Source: Novosphingobium sp. SG707
Lineage (GTDB): Bacteria; Pseudomonadota; Alphaproteobacteria; Sphingomonadales; Sphingomonadaceae
Assembly: GCF_012275515.1 (NCBI RefSeq)
Contig: NZ_JAAZQL010000013.1
Location: 1 to 64,000, forward strand
Direction of reading: 5' to 3'
Length of the DNA: 64,000 bases
Made by a program: the position numbers and the translations under genes. The notes below the pieces were generated by a model, which ran no database searches, was not told the DNA's origin, and worked only from the letters and a program-made list of their open reading frames with translations. Positions 1-9,583 of the stretch are shown here, in pieces. The stretch's first letter is position 1; each line of letters starts with the position of its first letter.

Positions 1-171
1 GGGGTCTATGAGTTCGTCGATGTTCCGGGCGGCGAGGGCGATGCCAAACGCCTCCAGATCAACGCCCAGAACTGCGTCCACTGCAAGACCTGCGATATCA
101 AGGACCCGACGCAGAACATCACCTGGGTCGCGCCCGAAGGGGGAGGCGGGCCCAATTATCCGAATATGTGA
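1..171 (+). CDS. Electron transfer flavoprotein-ubiquinone oxidoreductase, C-terminal end (partial)
   Basis: Frame 1 is open from the window edge to a TGA at 169-171 and gives the last 56 residues. They contain the iron-sulfur signature [13 protein letters not shown] and the family's usual ending [12 protein letters not shown]. In this family the C-terminal domain carries a 4Fe-4S cluster and passes electrons from ETF, which is reduced by acyl-CoA dehydrogenases, to membrane ubiquinone. The FAD and membrane parts lie outside the window. It is a fitting neighbour for the several acyl-CoA dehydrogenases downstream, although this is normally a housekeeping gene. Confidence 0.93.
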   Translation, partial: GVYEFVDVPGGEGDAKRLQINAQNCVHCKTCDIKDPTQNITWVAPEGGGGPNYPNM

Positions 172-234
172 AGAAGAAGGAGGAAATGCGAGGGACGTGT
201 TTAAAAGGCCGATTTGTCCAGACACATCGGTTGG

Positions 235-1457
<1,223 letters not shown>

Positions 1458-1484
1458 AACGCCCCATTGACCTTCTGATAAAAA

Positions 1485-1498
1485 TGCACAATGGTGCA
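1485..1498 (+). promoter_or_regulatory. TGCAC-N4-GTGCA operator upstream of PQQ dehydrogenase 1
   Basis: TGCACAATGGTGCA has perfect 5-bp inverted arms around AATG, 22 bases before the ATG at 1521. A TTGACC hexamer at 1467-1472 lies exactly 12 bases upstream, the same geometry as at 45648-45679. It is one of two perfect consensus members of the recurrent motif in this window, and is probably a repressor site over the transcription start. Confidence 0.6.
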
Positions 1499-1520
1499 GA
1501 AAATATCAGGAGAGAATGCC

Positions 1521-3590
1521 ATGAAACCGACGGGGCGACCGATGGGTTTGAAGCGCTCGGCTGCGTTGATGCTGGGCGCGGCCTGCGCGATCTCAACGCT
1601 GCAAGGGGTTGGCTGGGCTGGAAAAACCGCCCCTGCAGTTCGCACCGACTGGCACAGTTTCGGCGGCGACAGTGACGAACAGCATTACAGCCCGCTTGAC
1701 CAGATCAATCAGGGCAATGTCAAGCAACTGGGCCTTGCGTGGTCCTATGACGTGGACACATTCGACAGCTATACCCAGCCGATTGAAGTGGGCGGGGTGG
1801 TCTATTTTGCGGCGGGCCTGAGCGTTATTCATGCGCTGGATGCGCGCACGGGGCGGTTGCTTTGGAAATATGATCCCGATGTGGCCGGGCAGCCCGAGGC
1901 CAAGACCCGGATGCGCGCAGGCTGGGGCACGCGCGGCATTGCGTACAAGGATGGCATGGTGTTCACCGCCACGCGTGAAGGGCGACTGGTGGCGGTCGAT
2001 GCCAAGACGGGCAAGCTGCGCTGGCAGGTCAAGACGCTGGACGAGGCGGAGAACGGTTATATCACCGGGCCGCCATGGGTGGCGGGCGATGTGGTGGTTA
2101 CCGGCTTTGGCGGGGCCGATTACAGCCCGACGCGCGGCTATGTCACGGCCTATGACATCAAGACCGGCAAGAAGCGCTGGCGGTTTTACACCGTGCCGGG
2201 CGACCCGGCCAAGGGTTTTGAAAACAAGGCCATGGAGATGGCCGCCAAGACCTGGACCGGCGAATGGTGGAAGTTTGGCGGCGGCGGCACCGTGTGGCAC
2301 GCGATGGCCTATGACGCCAAATATGATCGCATTTATCTTGGCACCGGCAATGGCTGGCCGTGGAATGAAAAGATCCGCAGCCCCGGCGGCGGCGACAATC
2401 TGTATCTCGGCTCCATCGTGGCGCTTAACGCGAAAACCGGCGAATATGTCTGGCATTATCAGACCAACCCGGAAAACAGCTATGATTTCAACAATGCGAT
2501 GGACATTGAGCTCGCCGATGTGACCATCAACGGCAAATTGCGCCATGTGTTGATCCATGCGCCCAAGAATGGCTTTTTCTACGCGCTGGACCGGGAAACC
2601 GGCAAATTCATCTCGGCGGGCGAATTTGCCAAGCAGAATTGGGCCAAGAGCATCGACCCGGTGACGGGCAAGCCGGAGATCAACCCGGATTCGCTCTATC
2701 AGGATGGCAAGGCCTTTGTCATTTTCCCCTTCCCCAATGGCGCGCATGGCGTTCAGGCCATGTCTTACAGCCCCAAGACGGGCCTCAGCTATATTCCGGT
2801 GATGGATGGCGGGCGCGTGGTGGTCGATCCGCCCAATGTGAAGGACTGGACCTATCGTTCGGGTATGTTCGTCAACACCGGATTGGGCGCGCCGCCGCCG
2901 GGCGTGACGGCGCCTGCGGCAGTGTCGAAACTGGTGGCGTGGGATGTGGCGAAGAACCGCGCGGCGTGGTCGATCCCGCAGCCGGGCGTGTTCAACGGCG
3001 GCACGATGGCCACGGGCGGCAATCTGGTGTTTCAGGGGCTCAATGACGGCACGTTCAACGCCTATTCGGCGCAGGATGGGCGCAATCTGTGGTCCTATCC
3101 GATGCAGAACGGGATGCTCGCCGCGCCCATCTCCTATTCGATCGGCGGGCGGCAATATGTCACGATCATCACCGGTTTCCGCTCCAGCTATGCCAATACG
3201 CCCAACTGGGATTATCGCCAGCAACAGCGCCGGGTGCTGACCTTTGCGCTGGGGGCCACGCGCAAATTGCCCAAATTTACGCCGGTGGATGCGCCGATTA
3301 TGGATGATCCGGCTTTCACGGTGGATGTGGCCAAGGCCAAGGTGGGGTCAGGCATCTACAACACGTCCTGCGTGATCTGTCACGGCGTGGGCATGGCGGC
3401 GGGCGGGGCGGCGCCGGATCTGCGCAAGGCGCCGATCCCGATGGATGCCAATGCTTTCAACGCGGTGGTGCATGACGGGGCGCTGATGGCGCGCGGCATG
3501 CCCGGTTTCGGAAACCTCAGCGCCGATGAGATCGAGGGCCTGCGTCACTATATCCGCCAGCGTGCGCGAGAGACGATGGCTGCAAAATGA
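1521..3590 (+). CDS. PQQ-dependent alcohol dehydrogenase with C-terminal cytochrome c domain (quinohemoprotein) 1
   Basis: A 689-residue periplasmic type II quinohemoprotein alcohol dehydrogenase. It starts with a signal peptide (KRSAALMLGAACAISTLQG), followed by an eight-bladed propeller with W-motif repeats and a C-terminal heme c domain with C617-V-I-C620-H621. Calcium-site residues are recognisable in GTGNGWPWN and in the Asp of SYDFN. The residue two after that Asp is Asn, so the extra Asp of lanthanide-dependent XoxF types is absent. The vicinal Cys-Cys ring typical of the family is missing: that region reads RAGWGTRGIAY. It would oxidise an alcohol and pass electrons to cytochromes. 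ATG 1521 is preceded by AGGAGA. A paralogue lies at 15324-17381. No PQQ synthesis genes are visible. Confidence 0.93.
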   Translation: MKPTGRPMGLKRSAALMLGAACAISTLQGVGWAGKTAPAVRTDWHSFGGDSDEQHYSPLDQINQGNVKQLGLAWSYDVDTFDSYTQPIEVGGVVYFAAGLSVIHALDARTGRLLWKYDPDVAGQPEAKTRMRAGWGTRGIAYKDGMVFTATREGRLVAVDAKTGKLRWQVKTLDEAENGYITGPPWVAGDVVVTGFGGADYSPTRGYVTAYDIKTGKKRWRFYTVPGDPAKGFENKAMEMAAKTWTGEWWKFGGGGTVWHAMAYDAKYDRIYLGTGNGWPWNEKIRSPGGGDNLYLGSIVALNAKTGEYVWHYQTNPENSYDFNNAMDIELADVTINGKLRHVLIHAPKNGFFYALDRETGKFISAGEFAKQNWAKSIDPVTGKPEINPDSLYQDGKAFVIFPFPNGAHGVQAMSYSPKTGLSYIPVMDGGRVVVDPPNVKDWTYRSGMFVNTGLGAPPPGVTAPAAVSKLVAWDVAKNRAAWSIPQPGVFNGGTMATGGNLVFQGLNDGTFNAYSAQDGRNLWSYPMQNGMLAAPISYSIGGRQYVTIITGFRSSYANTPNWDYRQQQRRVLTFALGATRKLPKFTPVDAPIMDDPAFTVDVAKAKVGSGIYNTSCVICHGVGMAAGGAAPDLRKAPIPMDANAFNAVVHDGALMARGMPGFGNLSADEIEGLRHYIRQRARETMAAK

Positions 3591-3600
3591 ACGGTTCTGT

Positions 3601-3630
3601 CGGCGGCCCATCCGGGGCAATGGGCCGCCG
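3601..3630 (+). terminator. Hairpin after PQQ dehydrogenase 1
   Basis: CGGCGGCCCAT at 3601-3611 pairs perfectly with 3620-3630 around an 8-base loop, 11 bases after the stop codon. There is no clear T-run, so it is either a weak intrinsic terminator or an mRNA 3' stabiliser. It separates the dehydrogenase from the TetR gene. Confidence 0.6.
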
Positions 3631-3687
3631 ATGGTTGACCGTTTCTGATCTCATGTGCATGAAAGCCAGATGACAGGTGATCGTGAC

Positions 3688-4410
3688 ATGAACGCAACGA
3701 ATGAGGGTAATGAGCGCCCCCAGACCTATGCCAGCCCCGCGATCATTGAGCGGCGGCGGCGAATTCTGGAGGAAACGCGGCAGGTGATTGCCGAGCAGGG
3801 CATCACCGCGCTCAACATGAACGACATCGGGCGGCGCGCGGGCGTGGCCAAGCGCACGCTGTACAATGCGTTTCAGACGCGCGAGCGGATGATTGCGGCC
3901 GCCATTCAGGAATATTTCGAGGAATACGTCAGCCGCATCACCTTTACCCAGCCTTCGGGCACGCTGCAGCACAATCTGGAGCGCATGATCTCGGTGGTGC
4001 AGCGCAACCGGCGCATCCCCAATTACATCCGCGCGATCATGGCGCTCTATTTCAGCCCCGAGGTGGACGAGGACATCTGGCTGGCCATGCATTCGATCGC
4101 CACGCGGCAAAACCGGGCGTGGATCGAAAATCTGGCCGCAGGCAAGCAGTTGCAGGCATGGGTCGAGGTCGATACGCTGGTCGATGATCTGGTGCGGCTG
4201 GAATATGCGATGATCAACGATTGGGCGCGCGGGCGGATTCCCGATGATGCGATCATCGTACGGCTGATCACCTCCTATCTGACGCTGATCCTTGGCGCGG
4301 TGCGCGGGGCGGCGCGCAAGGAGGTCGAGGCGATGCTGAAGGATATTGCCGAGCGCGGATCCGAGGCATTGCCGATGCGCAAACGGGCCAAGGCGGAGGC
4401 GGCGGAGTAA
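3688..4410 (+). CDS. TetR/AcrR-family transcriptional regulator
   Basis: A 240-residue regulator with an N-terminal helix-turn-helix of TetR type (GITALNMNDIGRRAGVAKRTLYNAFQTRERM) and a C-terminal ligand-binding/dimer domain ending in a basic tail (MRKRAKAEAAE). In-frame ATGs exist at 3655, 3670 and 3688. I prefer 3688 because AGGTGATC precedes it and the longer forms add nothing conserved. It is co-directional with the PQQ gene before it and the crotonase after it. Its recognition helix (AKRTLYNAF) differs from those of the regulators at 23418 and 52670, so it may read a different operator. Confidence 0.85.
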   Translation: MNATNEGNERPQTYASPAIIERRRRILEETRQVIAEQGITALNMNDIGRRAGVAKRTLYNAFQTRERMIAAAIQEYFEEYVSRITFTQPSGTLQHNLERMISVVQRNRRIPNYIRAIMALYFSPEVDEDIWLAMHSIATRQNRAWIENLAAGKQLQAWVEVDTLVDDLVRLEYAMINDWARGRIPDDAIIVRLITSYLTLILGAVRGAARKEVEAMLKDIAERGSEALPMRKRAKAEAAE

Positions 4411-4423
4411 TTCCGGTTAAAAA

Positions 4424-4437
4424 TACACCATGATGCA
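4424..4437 (+). promoter_or_regulatory. Operator-like palindrome upstream of the PaaG-like gene
   Basis: TACACCATGATGCA differs from TGCAC-N4-GTGCA at two arm positions. It follows an A/T-rich GGTTAAAAA that could be a -10 region, and lies 91 bases before ATG 4529. It is weaker than the best family members but in the same context. Confidence 0.4.
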
Positions 4438-4528
4438 AAATTCCTTGCCACCCCGGCACGACCTGTCATAAGGTGCCGGGAACAGGCCGCCCGGACAGAG
4501 GCGCGCAAGAGGCAAGGAGATGTGAGCC

Positions 4529-5332
4529 ATGAGCGAGGCGCAAGCCCCTGAAATCCTGTGCGAGAAGCGTGAGGACGGGGTGGTTCTGCTCACGCTCAAC
4601 CGGCCTCATGCGCGCAACACCGTGTCCTTTGCCATGTGGGAGCAATTTTCCGCCGCGCTCGACGGGCTGGAGAATGGCACGCCCGCGCGCGCCTTGGTGC
4701 TGTGCGGGGCGGGCGACTATTTTTCCAGCGGCGGTGACGTAAAGATTGGCCCCGCGCGCGGCGATGGCGCGATCCGTTTGGCTGCGCGGCTGGAGATGGG
4801 GCAGCGGATCATCAACCGCCTGCGCGCTTTGCCGATCCCCACCATCGCGGCGGTGGAGGGCGGGGCCTATGGCATTGCCTGGAGCATCGCCATGGCTTGC
4901 GACATGCTGTTTGCCGCCGACAATGCCAAATTCGGCGCACCTTTCCTTGATTACGGGCTCGTGCCCGATGGCGGCGCGGCTTGGTTTTTGACTCAGCGGC
5001 TGGGCCGGGCGCGGGCGGCGGAGATCCTATTTTCGGGCCGCACGCTGGCGGTGGAGGAGGCGCGCGATCTGGGGCTGGTCAGCCGGGTTCTGCCTGCGGG
5101 CGCGGTGGTGGCCGGGGTGCTGGAGTTTGGTGCGGCGATTGGGGCGGGCAATCCCCATGCGGTCGAACTGACCAAGCGCCTGCTGCATATGGGCGAGACG
5201 GGCGATCTGGCGGCCACGCAGGCGCTTGAACTGATCTATTGCCACACCTGTCAGGCGGGCGAGGAAGTGCACCGCGCCCGCGAAGCATTCAAGGCCCGCG
5301 CCGCCGCGCGCAAGGCCCAGAAGGAGGCCTGA
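4529..5332 (+). CDS. Enoyl-CoA hydratase/isomerase family protein, PaaG-like
   Basis: A 267-residue crotonase-fold protein. The oxyanion-hole segments are present (FSSGGDVK and GGAYGIAW). Both glutamates of true enoyl-CoA hydratases are replaced: the first is Ser in GIAWSIAMACD, and the second falls in FGAPFLDYG. An Asp stands in GLVPDGG (D147), as in PaaG-type isomerases, which shift double bonds or open epoxides. I therefore favour an isomerase over a hydratase. AAGGAG lies before ATG 4529. The flavin reductase follows after four bases, so the two form an operon. It is presumably cytosolic and acts on a CoA thioester. Confidence 0.82.
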   Translation: MSEAQAPEILCEKREDGVVLLTLNRPHARNTVSFAMWEQFSAALDGLENGTPARALVLCGAGDYFSSGGDVKIGPARGDGAIRLAARLEMGQRIINRLRALPIPTIAAVEGGAYGIAWSIAMACDMLFAADNAKFGAPFLDYGLVPDGGAAWFLTQRLGRARAAEILFSGRTLAVEEARDLGLVSRVLPAGAVVAGVLEFGAAIGAGNPHAVELTKRLLHMGETGDLAATQALELIYCHTCQAGEEVHRAREAFKARAAARKAQKEA

Positions 5333-5336
5333 TCCG

Positions 5337-5978
5337 ATGCAATTCGATATGCGCGAACTGCCGATGGTCACGCGGTACAAGATCATCAATTCGACGATCA
5401 CCCCGCGCCCCATCGCGTGGATCACCACGCTTTCGCCCGATGGCGTGGTGAATGCCGCGCCCTACAGCTTCTTCAACGCGGTGGGGACCGAGCCGCCGCT
5501 GGTGGTGCTAGGCCTGCTGAAGGAACCGCGCAGCCGGACCTTGAAGCACACCGCCACCAACATCATCGCCAATGGCGAATTTGTGGTGAACCTTGTGTGC
5601 GAGGCCGACGCGCAGAAGATGAACGAATGCTCGGTTGATGCCCCGGTCGAGGTGTCCGAAGTGGACTATGCCGGGATCGAAACCACCCCCAGCGTGCTCG
5701 TCGCCCCGCCGCGCATCGCCACCAGCCCGGTCAGCTTTGAATGCCGCAAGGTGGCTGCTCTCGACATCGGCACGCAGCAGACCGTGGTGATCGGGGAAGT
5801 GTTGATGGCGCATATCCGCGATGAATTCATCACCGACCGCGAAAGGGTCTATTTCGACACGCCTGCGATGAAGCTGATCGGGCGCACCCATGGCAGCGGC
5901 TGGTATGTCCGCAATGGCGATGCGTTTCAGATGGACCGCCCGGCCTTTGATCCCACGCGGCTGAACTCGACAGATTAA
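5337..5978 (+). CDS. Flavin reductase-like FMN-binding protein (DIM6/NTAB family)
   Basis: A 213-residue protein of the flavin reductase-like split-barrel family. Recognisable segments are the start region with PRPIAWITTLSPDGVVNAAPYSFFNAVG and the central GEFVVNLVCEADAQKMN. Family members bind FMN and reduce it with NAD(P)H, or act as oxidoreductases themselves. Here it may supply reduced flavin to the LLM oxidoreductase at 8567, or it may be an independent reductase; sequence alone does not decide. It starts four bases after the PaaG-like gene and its stop is followed at once by an operator-like site for the next unit. Confidence 0.82.
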   Translation: MQFDMRELPMVTRYKIINSTITPRPIAWITTLSPDGVVNAAPYSFFNAVGTEPPLVVLGLLKEPRSRTLKHTATNIIANGEFVVNLVCEADAQKMNECSVDAPVEVSEVDYAGIETTPSVLVAPPRIATSPVSFECRKVAALDIGTQQTVVIGEVLMAHIRDEFITDRERVYFDTPAMKLIGRTHGSGWYVRNGDAFQMDRPAFDPTRLNSTD

Positions 5979-5981
5979 ATT

Positions 5982-5995
5982 GAACCCCAAGTGCA
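5982..5995 (+). promoter_or_regulatory. Operator-like site upstream of the double CoA-transferase
   Basis: GAACCCCAAGTGCA has a full GTGCA right arm and a degenerate left arm, directly after an A/T-rich GATTAAATT that could be the -10 region. The overlapping GCAATATTGC (5993-6002) is a separate 10-bp palindrome. The site lies about 145 bases before ATG 6140. Confidence 0.35.
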
Positions 5996-6139
5996 ATATT
6001 GCTTGCGTTGGCGCGCGAAGTGGTGTCACTCTGCACGCCAACGGACAGAGCGGGCGGCGGCGATGATTCCCTAGCCTTGTCAGCCTGAAAACACGCCCAA
6101 AAGAATAAGCGGGGCGCAAGACCGCGAGAGGAGATTGCG

Positions 6140-8539
6140 ATGCCAGGGCCACTGGATCATCTTGTTGTTGTCGAACTGGCGCAGTCGATGCCCGCCGCGA
6201 TTGCCGCCATGCTGCTGTGCGATCATGGCGCCGATGTGGTCAAGGTCGAGCCGCGCGGCGGCAATTTCTTCGCCCATGACCTGACTCGCAAGAGCTGGGA
6301 CCGGTCCAAGCGCAGCGTGGAACTGGACATTGAACTGGCGGCGGATCGCAAGGCTTTGCGCGGGCTGCTGGCGGGTGCGGATATTCTGATCCATGCGATG
6401 GAGGAGGATGAGGCGGTCAAGCTGGGGCTGGACGAGGCCAGCCTCAAGCGCGATTTTCCCGCGCTGGTCTCGGTGGCGATGACGGCTTACGGCGCCGACA
6501 CGCCGTTTGCCGGACGCCCCCATGGCGAGGCGCTGGCCGCCGCGCTGCTGGGCACGATGGTGGATCGCTCCAGCCCGTTTCGCCCCGGCCCGGTCTATCT
6601 CGGCCATCCCGCGCTGCATTACGGGCAAGCGTTTCTGGCCTCGATCGGCGCGCTGGCGGCGGTGCGGGCGCGGCGCGAAATCGGCCATGGGCAAAGGGTT
6701 GAGGCATCGCTGCTCGACGCAATGATCGCCCAATCGCCGATGAACGACTGGTGGCAGGAAGATGGCATCAGCTATATCAAGAAGGGCGATGCCGGAGCGA
6801 TGGACCGCTTTGGCAAGACGCGCCTCATCACCGGCATGTTTGAGTGCGGCGATGGGCAATTTCTGCAATTCCACACCGGCGGGCCGGGCGGTTTCAAGGC
6901 GGCGATGGATGTGCTGGGCTTTGGCGACCGGGTGCAGACCATCGGGGGCGCGGAAATGCGCGTGCCATTGACCGATGACGAATATCACATCGCCCGCGTC
7001 GAGGTGTTTGACGCCTTCAAGCTGAAACCGCGCGACGAATGGATCCGCCTGCTTCATGCCGCCGATGTGGCCGCCCTGCCGGTGCTGCATCCGGCCGAGG
7101 TGCTGCTGGACGATCAGGTCGAATTCGTGGGCCAGCGCATCAGCCTGCCCGACCCGGATTTCGGCACGATCTATCAATCGGCCCCGGCGGTGATCTTTAA
7201 GGGCACCCCTTGCGCCGCGCCGATCCCCGCGCCCGCGATCGGCGCGGATAATGGCGATCTGGCGGCTCTGACTGCGCGGCCTGCGCCGAAAATCGCCGCC
7301 AGCGGTCGCGCGATCAAGCGCCCGCTTGAAGGCATCCGCGTGGTCGATTTCTCCTCCTTCTTTGCCGTTGGTTTTGGCGGGCGGCTGCTCTCGGATCTGG
7401 GCGCCGATGTCATCAAGGTGGAAACGCCGGGCGGCGATCAGATGCGTCCCTTGCCCGACTGCTTCGACGCGGCCCAGCGCGGCAAGCGCGCGATGGTGCT
7501 CGACCTGAAAACGCCCGAGGCGCTGGAGGCGGCGTATAAATTGGTCGCCACCGCCGATGTCGTCACGCACAATCTGCGCCCCGGCAAGGCGGACAAGTTG
7601 GGCATCGGGTTTGAGAAACTGCTGAGCATCAATCCACGCCTGATCTATGCCTATATGCCCGGCTATGGCTCGCGCGGGCCCAAATCGCTGCTGAAAAGCT
7701 TTGCCCCGCTGGTGTCGGGCTGGACCGGCCTGCTGCGCGAGGGCGGGGGCGAGGGCAATCCGCCGACCCGCTCGGTCTTCGGCAATGAGGATTACAACAA
7801 CGGCTTCCTTGCCGCCGCCGGTATCCTGATGGCGCTGGAGCGGCGGGCGGTATCAGGCCTGGGCGATTATATGGAATGCCCGCAATTGCATTCCAGCCTG
7901 TGGACGACCTCGGAACATTTCCTCAATGCCGACAAGCAGGTGGTCTATGGCTTCCGGCTGGACAAGGATCAGGCGGGCTTCAATGCGCTCGACCGGATCT
8001 ATCGCACGACGGATGGCTGGCTGTGCATTTCCTGCCGTCAGGATGAGCGCTTTGCTGCGCTGGCCTTTGCGGTGGGGATGCCGGAACTGGTGGATGATCC
8101 GCGTTTTGCGAACCCGCGCGCGCGCAGCGCCCATGATGGCGCGTTGCAGGCGCTGCTCACTCCGTTCTTTGCCGCGCGGTCCGGCGTTGATGCCTGGGCC
8201 GCACTGGATGCGGCGGGCGCGCCCTGCGAAATCGTGCGCGAAACAAGCTGGGTGCGCGAGGCGTTGATGGAGGATTGGGCGCAGGCGAGCAACCGCGTGG
8301 TCGAGGATCTGGACTCGATGTATGGCCATGTCCGCACCTTCGGCAGCTTCATCCATTTGAGCGAAACGCCCGGTTTTGCCGTGGGCACCGCGCCGCGCCT
8401 TGGCCATCATACGCGCCAGATTCTGGGCGAGGTGGGCTATTCCGAGGCGGAAATCGACGCCTTGATCGCCAGTGGCAAGGCGATGCAGGCCGAGCGGACC
8501 ACGGGCCGGATCGGCGGACCGCGCGTGTCCGCCGCGTAA
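6140..8539 (+). CDS. Tandem-fused CaiB/BaiF family CoA-transferase (two domains)
   Basis: 799 residues, twice the usual family length. Residues 1 to about 390 and about 394 to 799 are two complete class III CoA-transferase domains, starting PLDHLVVVELAQ and PLEGIRVVDFSS. The catalytic Asp is present in the first half (D193 in EASLLDAM). At the exactly equivalent offset (189 residues after the domain-start Pro) the second half has His584 (ECPQLHSSL), so it may be inactive or divergent. The enzyme would move CoA between carboxylic acids. GAGAGGAG precedes ATG 6140. It heads a run with the LLM oxidoreductase, SnoaL-like protein and esterase. Confidence 0.9.
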   Translation: MPGPLDHLVVVELAQSMPAAIAAMLLCDHGADVVKVEPRGGNFFAHDLTRKSWDRSKRSVELDIELAADRKALRGLLAGADILIHAMEEDEAVKLGLDEASLKRDFPALVSVAMTAYGADTPFAGRPHGEALAAALLGTMVDRSSPFRPGPVYLGHPALHYGQAFLASIGALAAVRARREIGHGQRVEASLLDAMIAQSPMNDWWQEDGISYIKKGDAGAMDRFGKTRLITGMFECGDGQFLQFHTGGPGGFKAAMDVLGFGDRVQTIGGAEMRVPLTDDEYHIARVEVFDAFKLKPRDEWIRLLHAADVAALPVLHPAEVLLDDQVEFVGQRISLPDPDFGTIYQSAPAVIFKGTPCAAPIPAPAIGADNGDLAALTARPAPKIAASGRAIKRPLEGIRVVDFSSFFAVGFGGRLLSDLGADVIKVETPGGDQMRPLPDCFDAAQRGKRAMVLDLKTPEALEAAYKLVATADVVTHNLRPGKADKLGIGFEKLLSINPRLIYAYMPGYGSRGPKSLLKSFAPLVSGWTGLLREGGGEGNPPTRSVFGNEDYNNGFLAAAGILMALERRAVSGLGDYMECPQLHSSLWTTSEHFLNADKQVVYGFRLDKDQAGFNALDRIYRTTDGWLCISCRQDERFAALAFAVGMPELVDDPRFANPRARSAHDGALQALLTPFFAARSGVDAWAALDAAGAPCEIVRETSWVREALMEDWAQASNRVVEDLDSMYGHVRTFGSFIHLSETPGFAVGTAPRLGHHTRQILGEVGYSEAEIDALIASGKAMQAERTTGRIGGPRVSAA

Positions 8540-8566
8540 GAACAAAATCAACAGGAGAGAAGAGCC

Positions 8567-9571
8567 GTGCAGCTCAACCTACGCTATGACATGAACCGCC
8601 CGGAATTCGGCGCTTCGCATCCTGCGCTCTATCGCGCCGCCATCGAACAGGCGGTCTGGGCCGATGGGCTTGGCTTCACGCAGGTGTTCCTGGCCGAACA
8701 TCATGGGGCCGAGGGCGGCTATTGCCCCTCGTCCATGGTGCAGGCGGCCTCGATCCTGGGCGCGACGAAGAACATCGCCACCCATCTCTCGGCGCTGGTG
8801 GTGACGATGCATGATCCGCTGCGTCTGGCCGAGGATCTGGCGGTGCTGGACAATATCGGGCCGGGGCGGGTCTGGCTGACGGCGGGCATGGGCTATCGCC
8901 CGCATGAGTTCGAAATGTTCGGCAAGGATATCACCAAGCGCCTCGGCATCATGAATGAGGCGATGGCGACGCTGAAGGCGGCATGGACGGGCGAGCCGTT
9001 CACCTTTCGCGACCGCACCGTGCGCGTCACGCCCACGCCCGCCACGCCGGGCGGTCCCAAGATCTATATGGGCGGATCGACCGACAAATCGGCCATCCGC
9101 GCGGCCAAGGCGGGCTATCAATATTTCCCCGGCCACCCGGACCTGTTCGTGCTCTACAAGGAAGAGCGCGCCAAGGCCGGTTTCCCCGCGCCCGAGGAAT
9201 ATCGCCAGCCCGCCGCCAGCTTCCTCCATGTGAGCGAAGATCCCGAGCGCGACTGGCCGATTGTCGCGCCCCATGTCGCCTATGCCACCAATGCCTATGC
9301 CGAATGGGCCAAGGAGCGCGGCGAGGGGCAGACCCGCTATACGCCCGCTCAGACGGTCGAGGGCCTCAAAGCCATGCCCAATATCAAGGTGGTCACGCCC
9401 GATGAGTGCTTCGACTATCTGGTCGGGCTTGGTCGCGGCACGGCGGTGACGTTCCATGCGCTGCTGGGCGGGCTCGATCCCGAGGTTTCGTGGCGCAGCC
9501 TGCGCCTGTTTGAAAGCGCGGTGCTGCCCCGGTTGAAGGCGGTGCCGGGCTTGCTCGAAATGTGCGATTAA
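8567..9571 (+). CDS. LLM-class (luciferase-like) flavin/F420-dependent oxidoreductase
   Basis: A 334-residue bacterial luciferase-like TIM barrel. It shows VFLAEHHGAEGGYCPSS, the core LAEDLAVLDNIGPGRVWLTAGMGYRPHEFEMFG, and the PKIYMGGSTDKSAIRAAKAG segment of the family. Members use either FMN(H2), as monooxygenases, or F420(H2), as hydride-transfer enzymes. A full F420 pathway 15 kb away, under a matching operator type, makes F420 plausible, while the flavin reductase at 5337 argues for FMN. It sits 27 bases after the double CoA-transferase with AGGAGA before its GTG start at 8567. It is the best candidate for an F420-consuming step in the window. Confidence 0.87.
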   Translation: MQLNLRYDMNRPEFGASHPALYRAAIEQAVWADGLGFTQVFLAEHHGAEGGYCPSSMVQAASILGATKNIATHLSALVVTMHDPLRLAEDLAVLDNIGPGRVWLTAGMGYRPHEFEMFGKDITKRLGIMNEAMATLKAAWTGEPFTFRDRTVRVTPTPATPGGPKIYMGGSTDKSAIRAAKAGYQYFPGHPDLFVLYKEERAKAGFPAPEEYRQPAASFLHVSEDPERDWPIVAPHVAYATNAYAEWAKERGEGQTRYTPAQTVEGLKAMPNIKVVTPDECFDYLVGLGRGTAVTFHALLGGLDPEVSWRSLRLFESAVLPRLKAVPGLLEMCD

Positions 9572-9583
9572 GGGGAGGCGGCG

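Noticed and set aside
1593-3224. Long open frame antisense to PQQ dehydrogenase 1 (and similar frames at 11727-13433, 13976-15799, 16098-17687, 17651-19573 and 61934-63886)
   Set aside because: They lie opposite strongly supported genes, have His/Arg/Gly-rich composition typical of high-GC shadow frames, and show no recognisable domain.
1521-3590. Lanthanide-dependent (XoxF-type) alcohol dehydrogenase
   Set aside because: The extra Asp two residues after the metal Asp is missing (DFN), and the protein carries a fused cytochrome c, which fits calcium-type quinohemoproteins.
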